The translations under genes and the position numbers were made by a program. From Parvularcula sp038749595 (GTDB taxonomy: Bacteria > Pseudomonadota > Alphaproteobacteria > Caulobacterales > Parvularculaceae), in contig JBCDHW010000005.1 of NCBI GenBank assembly GCA_038749595.1, forward strand, positions 186,001 through 250,000: a DNA stretch of 64,000 bases, given 5' to 3'. Position 1 is the stretch's first letter; the number at the start of each line of letters is the position of its first letter. Shown here piece after piece: positions 35,340-42,376 of the stretch. The notes under the pieces were generated by a model. The model was not told the origin of the DNA, did not search any database, and worked only from the letters and a program-made list of their open reading frames with translations.

Positions 35340-36215
35340 ATGCAGCATCATCGAAAACGCATTGGTTTGGCGTGTGCAGCGAGCGCTTTTTGGGTCGCGT
35401 GTTTTTCCACCCATGCCGCCGCAACCAGCGACGATGAAGCGGGCCTGCGGATCAATCTCGCCGGGTACCAGCGGGCACTCACCCAAATCGTCGCGAAGTC
35501 CGCGTGTTTCGCGCACGTGCAGGCGGACAATTCCGACCATTTGGCTGAGATGTCCCGCTCAGCGGAGGAATTCGAAGCCACCTATGCGGGCTTTTTGGAA
35601 GGGAGTGACAGCCTCGGCCTCACCGCTGAACTGAGCGCGGTGGTCATTACGGCCATTGAGGAAGCCAAGCGCGCTTGGGCACCGATGAAGGCCGCGATCG
35701 CCAACATCGAAGCAACCGGCACAGTCTCCCGCGCCGATCTCCAAGCGCTGGCCACCAACGCGAACATTGCCTTCGCTAAGGCAAACGCGACCGTCGATGC
35801 GATGGTTGCGAGCTATGCAACGGACGGCGACGTTGAAACTGCACGCGCAAAGACCATCAATGCAGCAGGCGCCCAACGGTCCCGTGCCCAACGCTCCGCG
35901 AAGGACTTTTGCATGATCGCAGCGCGGATTGACGTTGCCGCCCATCGCGAAGAGCTTCGGGCGACGGTCGCGCGCTTTGATCAGGTCCTCAGCGATTTGA
36001 AATCAGGCGAAAATGGCCTGGAGACACCGGGTCCTCGGATCGCGGAAGAGCTGGAGCGTGTCGGCGTGATTTGGCGTAAGCTGACGCCAGAGCTGGATGG
36101 CGTGCTGGCAGGCGGAACGCCGGACCAAGGCGTTATTGGTGTCGTTGCTGTGCAGAGCAACCGCGTACTCCGCGAGATGAATCGCGCCGTGTACCGATAT
36201 ACCATCACAGACTGA
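35340..36215 (+). CDS. Secreted protein with PilJ-type sensor domains
   Basis: 291 residues from the ATG at 35340 (AAGAGAGA upstream). The signal peptide is RIGLACAASAFWVACFSTHAAA. The segment GLRINLAGYQRALTQIVAKSAC is the hallmark of the PilJ/NarX-type four-helix sensor domain (R-NLAG-QR-L-Q--AK). The second half (HREELRATVARFDQVLSDLKSGENG) resembles a repeat of the same bundle. Unlike PilJ or NarX there is no second membrane helix, HAMP or kinase domain, so it is a soluble periplasmic version. Ligand unknown. Confidence 0.8.
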   Translation: MQHHRKRIGLACAASAFWVACFSTHAAATSDDEAGLRINLAGYQRALTQIVAKSACFAHVQADNSDHLAEMSRSAEEFEATYAGFLEGSDSLGLTAELSAVVITAIEEAKRAWAPMKAAIANIEATGTVSRADLQALATNANIAFAKANATVDAMVASYATDGDVETARAKTINAAGAQRSRAQRSAKDFCMIAARIDVAAHREELRATVARFDQVLSDLKSGENGLETPGPRIAEELERVGVIWRKLTPELDGVLAGGTPDQGVIGVVAVQSNRVLREMNRAVYRYTITD

Positions 36216-36292
36216 GCGAAAACGTTCCCGTAAAGACGACCCCGAGCGCTCAGAACGTGAGCGCAAGTGCACCTCGCACCGTTGTGACATGG

Positions 36293-36307
36293 TTAACGAT
36301 GGGTTAC
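36293..36307 (+). promoter_or_regulatory. Candidate CtrA-type site upstream of the Sel1-type gene
   Basis: TTAACGATGGGTTAC matches seven of eight positions of TTAA-N7-TTAA and sits 34 bases upstream of the ATG at 36342. The longer word ATGGTTAACG is shared with 5551-5560. Confidence 0.4.
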
Positions 36308-36341
36308 GAGTTCACAGCAGGTCCATCGGGGGTGGTCGACC

Positions 36342-37526
36342 ATGACGTTTTTACGTCGCAGATTTCCCAAGCCTTTTCGCGTCTGGCACCGAGAGCCGAC
36401 GACCGAAGTGGTGGCCGACACCAGACCCTCGATCCCCACGGAAGAGCCGACGAAGCACTATGGCGGTGGCCGCCATTTCGGTGATCGGCCGGACACGTCC
36501 CTCCGCGACACGCTGGTGGGCGTCAGCCTCGCGATCCTCGTTGTGGTCGCGATTGGACTGACGGCGAGCGTGAGTTACCGCGCCGGCGAAGAGACGGTTT
36601 TGGCCGAGTGGCGCGCTTATCCCACCTCGGCGGCTGTGCCCTATGCCCTGCCCGCACGGGAGGGCGGCCCCTGCGCAGGTTTTTCCGAGGGTGTCTGCCC
36701 CGAAGCGACGGAGCTGCGGTCGAATATGGCGCGTGCGCGCTATTTCCTGCGCCGCGGCGATGCCGAGGTCACGATTGGCTCCGTCGACAAGGCGCGGCGG
36801 TTCTATGAGTGGTCGGTGGAGGTGGGGCGGCCTGTGGGCGCGATCGCTTCGCGCTACGCCACCACGCGGCTGCAGTTTTTGAGCCTGACTTGCGATTATG
36901 ACGCGCGGTCGCTGGCGCGGATCTCGCGGAACAATGCGGCCAACCCCCTCGGCGGCGAAATCACCACGGAACAGCGGCAGCGGGCCCTGCGCGCCCTCTC
37001 CCACTATGTTGGCGCGATCACAGGACGGCAGAGCCGTGAGACGCGGGAAGCGGCCCGCCGGTTTCAGTCGTCGCTATGGTTCGACGAAACCGGTGTCTTG
37101 ACGTCAGAACAAGTGGTCCTGGCGGTTTGCGGCGCAGCGGAAATTGGCCTCGACGCGGCTTCGCAGAACCTTTTGGGAAGTATGTACGCGGTGGGGCTGG
37201 GTACCCGTCAGAGCACGGATAAAGCGCTCCAGTGGTTTCAAGAGGCAGCGCGGCAAGGAAGTGCCGACGCGAATTGGAACCTCGCGCTTTTGTTCGGTAC
37301 CCAGACGACTGAATCAAGCGTGCTCGTCTGCGATGCCGATCAAAACGCTGAGCGTGCGGACAGTTATCTGAAAGAGGCTTACGACGCTGGGCACCCCGCT
37401 GCTCGGCAAGCCGTGGAACTTTATGGCGACGCGACGCCCGAAGAACGGTGGCGGAGCATTTCGGCGCAGTTACGCACACCTGAAGCCCTGCTGCGTGTTG
37501 GTAAGGGTTGTAACCCCAATGGATAA
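36342..37526 (+). CDS. Membrane-anchored Sel1-repeat protein with peptidoglycan-binding-like segment
   Basis: 394 residues. A Pro/Arg-rich cytosolic start is followed by one membrane helix (TLVGVSLAILVVVAIGLTASVSY, about residues 60-82), then a periplasmic part. Its RQRALRALSHYVGAITGRQSRETREAARRFQSSLWFDETGVLTSEQ segment follows the PG_binding_1 pattern (TG--s--TR-A--RFQ...tG-LT). AASQNLLGSMYAVGLGTRQSTDKALQWFQEAARQGSADANWNLALLFG is a Sel1 repeat pair. Such proteins scaffold envelope complexes. Several Cys pairs could form disulfides. No neighbour suggests a partner beyond the lipoprotein that follows. Confidence 0.75.
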   Translation: MTFLRRRFPKPFRVWHREPTTEVVADTRPSIPTEEPTKHYGGGRHFGDRPDTSLRDTLVGVSLAILVVVAIGLTASVSYRAGEETVLAEWRAYPTSAAVPYALPAREGGPCAGFSEGVCPEATELRSNMARARYFLRRGDAEVTIGSVDKARRFYEWSVEVGRPVGAIASRYATTRLQFLSLTCDYDARSLARISRNNAANPLGGEITTEQRQRALRALSHYVGAITGRQSRETREAARRFQSSLWFDETGVLTSEQVVLAVCGAAEIGLDAASQNLLGSMYAVGLGTRQSTDKALQWFQEAARQGSADANWNLALLFGTQTTESSVLVCDADQNAERADSYLKEAYDAGHPAARQAVELYGDATPEERWRSISAQLRTPEALLRVGKGCNPNG

Positions 37527-37536
37527 GGTCAGGCCC

Positions 37537-38160
37537 ATGAAACGATCTTCGATCAGCAAACTGAGCGTAGCCTTGGCTGCCCTTGCCATCGCAGGCTGTC
37601 AGACCTTTGACATGGGTGGCGGCGACGACGAAATCATCTTTATACCACCTAAGCCAGACCCCTCACCGCAGCAGCTGTGCCAAGTGACGGCGCTGGCCGA
37701 AGAGCGGAAGTCAGCGATCCGCACGGTCGAAGGTGCTGACGTTGAGGGATGGGAGAAAGGGGAGACGTTTCTCGCCAGCAAGCTCGAAAAGTACGAAGCG
37801 CGGATGGAAATCGCCTACCGCTCGATGGTGTCGAGCTGTAATCTGTATGCGAATTGCCTCGACCGGAATGGCGGAAACGAAAGCAACTGCCTACGGAGCG
37901 AAGCAGGTTTCACGAAAGCCCGGTCGCAGTTTTTTAACATGGTGAGCGAGGCGGACAAACTCGCCGCGGAGATCGAGGTTGCCCGGCAAAAGGCGCTGGC
38001 GGCCCAGGCGAATGCCTTGGCTGCGAAGAGACGCGCTGAGCAGGAAAAGAAGAAGCACCAAAAGAAGAGCAGCGGCGATGAAGGCGGCTGTAGCCCCGAT
38101 TGCGCAACAACGGGGAACATCTTCACCGACAATTGCTGCCCGGTTGACGACGACGATTAA
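37537..38160 (+). CDS. Lipoprotein with coiled coil and Cys/Asp-rich tail
   Basis: 207 residues from the ATG at 37537. The signal peptide KLSVALAALAIAGC ends in a lipobox. The middle contains four Cys (QLCQVTALAEERKS, SSCNLYANCLDRNGGNESNC) and a coiled coil (SEADKLAAEIEVARQKALAAQANALAAKRRAEQEKKKHQKK). The final 25 residues are Cys/Asp-rich (GGCSPDCATTGN...DNCCPVDDDD), which looks metal- or disulfide-stabilised. It is ten bases after the Sel1-type gene, so probably one operon. No family recognised; the short MD start at 37519 is less likely. Confidence 0.72.
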   Translation: MKRSSISKLSVALAALAIAGCQTFDMGGGDDEIIFIPPKPDPSPQQLCQVTALAEERKSAIRTVEGADVEGWEKGETFLASKLEKYEARMEIAYRSMVSSCNLYANCLDRNGGNESNCLRSEAGFTKARSQFFNMVSEADKLAAEIEVARQKALAAQANALAAKRRAEQEKKKHQKKSSGDEGGCSPDCATTGNIFTDNCCPVDDDD

Positions 38161-38192
38161 GCGTTTGCGCCGTAGGCGGAACAGAACGCACG

Positions 38193-38229
38193 AAAAAAGG
38201 CGCCAGGTTTTTCCCTGGCGCTTTTTTTG
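38193..38229 (+). terminator. Rho-independent terminator between convergent genes
   Basis: The stem GCGCCAGG / CCTGGCGC is flanked by AAAAAA on the left and TTTTTTT on the right, so it can serve the lipoprotein gene and the SulP gene from both sides. Confidence 0.88.
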
Positions 38230-38242
38230 TTCTTGATACGGC

Positions 38243-39943
38243 CTATTCAGCGGGTGAGACTTGGGCGCCGCCGCTCAGAGGATCGGGGTTGTCTTCCGCC
38301 GCATGGGCTTCACCCAGTAGCTCAAGCGCCCGTTGCAAGGCCTCAAGCCGCGACAGGCGCATCCCCGCCGGCGCCAGCATTTTCGCGATGCCGAGCCCTT
38401 CGAGCTGCTGCGCAACGGAGGCGTTGACGTTCGCCACCAGGAGGAAACGCTCCTCACGCTGAGCATCCTCAATGATCGCCTGCACCGCATAGGCAGCGGA
38501 GACGTCGAGGGTCGGCATCTGGGTGAAGTCGAGGATCAGCGCCTCGCGCCCGTGGACGTTCTCGCGGACGCGGTGGGCGATATCCGCCGCGGCGCCAAAG
38601 CTCAGCGGGCCGCTGAACTCAAACATCCGGATACGGCCGTCTGCCTTATCGAAGAGCGCCTTTTCCTCAGCATTCAGAGCAGTGAGCCGCTCTTCGCCGA
38701 TCGCTGCAAGTTGGTCCTTAGCGATCGAATGGGCGAAGCCGAGCGCTGCGAGGAAGACACCGATACCCACCGCGGTGATAAGATCGACGAAGACCGTCAC
38801 GACGAGGACAAGTGCCATCAGCGCAAGGTCCCAGCGCGGACCTTTGTGCGCACGCAGAATGTAGGGGAAGTCGATAATGTCCCAGCCGACCTTGATCAGG
38901 ATCCCGGCAAGCACCGCATGCGGAATTTCTGCAGCCAAAGGTGTCAACGCGAGGACCACAGCGAGCAGCAACAGGCCGTGGACCATCCCGGAAATCCGCG
39001 TCATCCCGCCGGTCCGGATGTTGACCATCGTCCGCATGGTCGCGCCCGCGCCGGGGATCGCGCCGAAGAGGCCTGCGATGCTGTTGCCGATGCCCTGACC
39101 GATCAGTTCACGGTTCGAATCGTGGCGGGTCCGGGTGGCGTTGTCCGCCACGAGACTGGTCAGCAGACTGTCAATCGCGCCGAGCACAGCAAGGACGATG
39201 GCAGCCTTAAAGACCAGCACCATCACTTCCGCATCGAACTGCGGCATCGTGAAGGCGGGGAGACGGTCTGAGAAGGCGTTGAAGGTCGGCAGCTCACTGA
39301 CGAGTTTCGGCACGTCAAACGGCAGCGCAACCAGCGTGCCGATGATCAACGCCGCTAGAGGCGCTGGGACATATTTGCCGATCTGCTTGGGCCAGAAGAA
39401 GACGATCGCGAGGGCCAGGAAGGCGATGCCGGTGGCGATCACGTCGGGGCTCATGACCGCGCCGGGGATCGCCTCGAGTGCACCGATTGTGCCGCCTCGG
39501 TCAGGTTTCGAGCCGAAGAGACGGCTGGCTTGCAGCAAGATAATGATGACGCCGATGCCGGACATAAAGCCCGAAATCACCGGGTACGGAACAAGCCTGA
39601 TGTACTGACCCACGCGGAAGACACCGAACAGGATCTGCAAGATCCCGGCGAGCACCACGGCCGCGAAGATGATGCCCGCGACCTCGCCAAACGGCACGCC
39701 CGCTTGACGCGTCAGCTCGCCGACCAGGCCAGCGAAGACGACGACCATTGGCCCTGTCGGCCCAGTGATCTGGGTGTTCGTGCCGCCGAAGGCTGCCGCG
39801 AAAAAGCCGGTGATGATCGCGCCCCAGAGGCCAGCGATCGGGCCCGCGCCAGAGGCTTCACCAAACGCAAGCGCGAGCGGTAGGGCGATGACGCCAGCGG
39901 TGATGCCGCCGTAGAGATCGCCGCGGATATGTTTGAGGTTCAT
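38243..39943 (-). CDS. SulP family anion transporter with STAS domain
   Basis: 566 residues. The N-terminal part has 10-14 helices: GDLYGGITAGVIALPLALAFGEASGAGPIAGLWGAIITGFFAAAFGGTNTQITGPTGPM is the SulP signature region. A cytosolic STAS domain of about 100 residues follows (LILDFTQMPTLDVSAAYAVQAII). It transports sulfate, bicarbonate or other anions. With the KHI-RGDLYGG start it is closer to the bicarbonate/sulfate branch lacking a carbonic anhydrase fusion. The specific anion is not decidable from sequence. Confidence 0.92.
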   Translation of the reverse strand: MNLKHIRGDLYGGITAGVIALPLALAFGEASGAGPIAGLWGAIITGFFAAAFGGTNTQITGPTGPMVVVFAGLVGELTRQAGVPFGEVAGIIFAAVVLAGILQILFGVFRVGQYIRLVPYPVISGFMSGIGVIIILLQASRLFGSKPDRGGTIGALEAIPGAVMSPDVIATGIAFLALAIVFFWPKQIGKYVPAPLAALIIGTLVALPFDVPKLVSELPTFNAFSDRLPAFTMPQFDAEVMVLVFKAAIVLAVLGAIDSLLTSLVADNATRTRHDSNRELIGQGIGNSIAGLFGAIPGAGATMRTMVNIRTGGMTRISGMVHGLLLLAVVLALTPLAAEIPHAVLAGILIKVGWDIIDFPYILRAHKGPRWDLALMALVLVVTVFVDLITAVGIGVFLAALGFAHSIAKDQLAAIGEERLTALNAEEKALFDKADGRIRMFEFSGPLSFGAAADIAHRVRENVHGREALILDFTQMPTLDVSAAYAVQAIIEDAQREERFLLVANVNASVAQQLEGLGIAKMLAPAGMRLSRLEALQRALELLGEAHAAEDNPDPLSGGAQVSPAE

Positions 39944-40224
39944 GAGTGCTCGTGCCCTTCCTCATGCATCGCGTGCATGTGGTTTGCGTTCTGTTCGCGG
40001 TCGTTGGTGGTGATCTGCAGGAATGCGGTCAGGCCGCATGTCGCTCTGGTGCGTGAGGGCGTGGCTTGGGCCGACAGGACTGGGGAGAACCGGCGTTGAA
40101 GATGGGTTATCGGGCGCGCTTCTGACTTTTGTCGCGGCGCGCCGCCTTTAACGCGCGTTGTCTGCCTTAAAGGAATGTCGCCCTCGGATGGGACGACGAC
40201 CGCCACGTTACGCGGCATACGCAC
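39940..40224 (-). CDS. Doubtful small ORF with His-rich tail before the SulP gene
   Basis: 94 residues whose stop overlaps the SulP start as ATGA. The C-terminus (NANHMHAMHEEGHEHS) contains five His and could bind metal; the N-terminal two thirds are Arg/Pro-rich and look non-coding. Translational coupling would favour a real gene, but there is no clear ribosome-binding site. Kept only because the overlap is exact. Confidence 0.25.
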   Translation of the reverse strand: MRMPRNVAVVVPSEGDIPLRQTTRVKGGAPRQKSEARPITHLQRRFSPVLSAQATPSRTRATCGLTAFLQITTNDREQNANHMHAMHEEGHEHS

Positions 40225-40359
40225 ACCTCACTACTCACTCTGCGCCCTGCCCCGGCGCTTGCGCTAAAGTGTGACATTGGCTGCGCCCGAGGTCCACGCC
40301 CTTTCAGCAGCGAAACAGCAGAACACTCCTCACGCAGGCGTGACGCTAGGCGGGTGTGA

Positions 40360-40635
40360 TTAAGGAGCAGTTTTCTCGATGGCCGTGCGGATGACCGGCG
40401 GACAGCGGCGTTTGATCTTGCGCAGCGACCGATCAACGGTGTCGGACCGGCGACGCAGGCGCCGGACAAGACCTTGGATGGGTTTGAAATATGGGGCCAA
40501 AAGCAGAAGGCCCACCGCTACCATGACCAACCCAACGGGGATCGGCGTGACGGATAGAACAAGGCCAAAGAGCACGAGAGCGCTCCCAATCACCTTATGA
40601 AAAAACGTCAGAAGGCTTGCAGTTAGCGGGCCCAT
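40360..40635 (-). CDS. Small PGPGW-like transmembrane protein
   Basis: 91 residues from the ATG at 40635 (GGAGGACGG immediately upstream). Two helices (FFHKVIGSALVLFGLVLSVTPIPVGLVMVAVGLLLLAPYF) are joined by a P-I-P-V-G turn, as in PGPGW proteins, with a basic C-terminal tail (RRLRRRSDTVDRSLRKIKRRC). Inner membrane; function unknown. It is divergent from ubiD, with 155 bases between. Confidence 0.75.
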   Translation of the reverse strand: MGPLTASLLTFFHKVIGSALVLFGLVLSVTPIPVGLVMVAVGLLLLAPYFKPIQGLVRRLRRRSDTVDRSLRKIKRRCPPVIRTAIEKTAP

Positions 40636-40790
40636 CCGTCCTCCACCATTGCGTTGGCGTAACAAAGCAGCAGTACGCGCGCAAACCTTATTTACCGTTC
40701 GTGACGGAGCCGTGAAGGGTTCCGTCTGGATTTTCACCTGCGACTTAACCGTCGCGTGACCGGGCGGCTTGCCTCGTCCATAGGTCACGG

Positions 40791-42296
40791 ATGGCCTATA
40801 AATCACTTCGCGACTTTCTCAAAAAACTTGAAAACGAAGGCGAATTGCTCCGCGTCAAGGAGCCCGTCTCAACCGTGCTGGAGATGACAGCTTTCCAGCG
40901 CGAAATGTTAGCGCGGCAGGGGCCGGCTGTTCTTTTTGAACATGTGATCGACGAGAACGGCGCGCGGTCGCCGATGCCGGTGCTGGTCAATCTGTTCGGA
41001 ACGGTGCGGCGGGTTGCGATGGCGGTGACCTTTGGCGGCAAGGAACGCCGGACGGGCGAGGAGCTGCGTGATGTCGGCGAGACGCTGGCGTTTTTGCGCC
41101 AGCCGGAGCCGCCCCAGGGCCTGAAGGACGCGATGGAGCTGCTGCCGCTAGCCAAGCAGGTGCTGGCGATGCGGCCTTCGGGGGTGAAGAAGGCACCGTG
41201 TCAGGAGGTCGTGCTCACCGGCGACGAGATCGACCTGCATAAGATCCCGATCCAGACCTGCTGGCCGGGGGAGCCTGCGCCGCTGATCACCTGGCCCTTG
41301 ATCGTGACCAAGGGACCGTCGGATGCGCGGGAGGATGCCTTCAACCTCGGCATCTACCGCATGCAGCGGCTGGGTAAGAACAAGACGATCATGCGCTGGC
41401 TCAAGCATCGCGGCGGCGCGCAGCATCACCACCGCTGGTCGAAGGAGAAGTCCGAGCCGCTTCCTGCCGCAGCCGTCCTAGGCGCTGACCCCGGCACGAT
41501 CCTCGCGGCAGTGACGCCCGTTCCGGACACGCTATCGGAATACCAGTTCGCTGGCCTCCTCCGCGGGAAGAAGGCCGAGCTCGTCGACTGCAAAACCGTG
41601 CCGCTGAAAGTGCCTGCCGAAGCCGAAATCGTGCTGGAAGGCCATGTCTCCCTTGAAGAGTATGCCGACGAGGGGCCCTACGGCGACCACACCGGCTACT
41701 ATAATAGTGTCGAGCAGTTCCCGGTCTTCACGGTGACTGCGATCACCATGCGGAAGGAGCCGATCTACCTCTCGACCTTCACCGGCCGCCCGCCAGACGA
41801 GCCTTCGGTGCTCGGCGAAGCGCTGAACGAGGTGTTCATCCCGCTTCTGCAGCAACAATTCCCTGAGATCACCGACTTCTGGCTACCGCCAGAGGGGTGC
41901 AGCTACCGCATTGCCGTGATTGCCATGAAAAAGGCGTATCCTGGCCACGCTAAGCGGGTGATGCTCGGCGCGTGGAGCTATCTCCGGCAGTTTATGTATA
42001 CGAAGTGGGTGATCGTCGTGGATGACGGCATCAACGCCCGGGACTGGAAGGACGTCTGGTGGGCGATCTCCACCAAGATGGACCCTGTGCGCGATATCAC
42101 GAGCCTTGAGAACACGCCGATCGACTATCTCGACTTTGCCAGCCCGGTCTCGGGGCTCGGCTCGAAGGTTGGCCTCGACGCGACCGATAAGTGGGAAGGC
42201 GAAACCAACCGCGAATGGGGCGAGGTCCTGACCATGGACCGTGCGGTTGAGGAGAAGATGACCGCGATGATCGACAGGTTGACGCCAAGAACCTGA
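40791..42296 (+). CDS. ubiD: UbiD family decarboxylase (3-octaprenyl-4-hydroxybenzoate carboxy-lyase)
   Basis: 501 residues, normal length. It decarboxylates the polyprenyl-hydroxybenzoate intermediate of ubiquinone synthesis using prenylated FMN made by UbiX. YKSLRDFLKKLENEGELLRVKEPV, NLGIYRMQRLGKNKTIMRWLKHRGGAQHH (prFMN/metal pocket), and EYADEGPYGDHTGYYN (catalytic Glu-Arg/Asp region) are all typical. No signal. UbiX is not adjacent. Confidence 0.96.
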   Translation: MAYKSLRDFLKKLENEGELLRVKEPVSTVLEMTAFQREMLARQGPAVLFEHVIDENGARSPMPVLVNLFGTVRRVAMAVTFGGKERRTGEELRDVGETLAFLRQPEPPQGLKDAMELLPLAKQVLAMRPSGVKKAPCQEVVLTGDEIDLHKIPIQTCWPGEPAPLITWPLIVTKGPSDAREDAFNLGIYRMQRLGKNKTIMRWLKHRGGAQHHHRWSKEKSEPLPAAAVLGADPGTILAAVTPVPDTLSEYQFAGLLRGKKAELVDCKTVPLKVPAEAEIVLEGHVSLEEYADEGPYGDHTGYYNSVEQFPVFTVTAITMRKEPIYLSTFTGRPPDEPSVLGEALNEVFIPLLQQQFPEITDFWLPPEGCSYRIAVIAMKKAYPGHAKRVMLGAWSYLRQFMYTKWVIVVDDGINARDWKDVWWAISTKMDPVRDITSLENTPIDYLDFASPVSGLGSKVGLDATDKWEGETNREWGEVLTMDRAVEEKMTAMIDRLTPRT

Positions 42297-42376
42297 TCGG
42301 CAGACTGTTTCTTAACGGTTCAGTCGTCGGCTCGGGTGGGGATGCTTTTTTAGCCGCACGACGTGGGGTAAGAGTG

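Noticed and set aside
39110..39125. CGGTTCGAATCGTG, resembling a tRNA T-arm
   Set aside because: It lies inside the SulP coding region and has no cloverleaf around it.
40682..40760. TTAACCG near the ubiD start as a CtrA site
   Set aside because: Only one TTAA half is present at this place; no second half at the right spacing.
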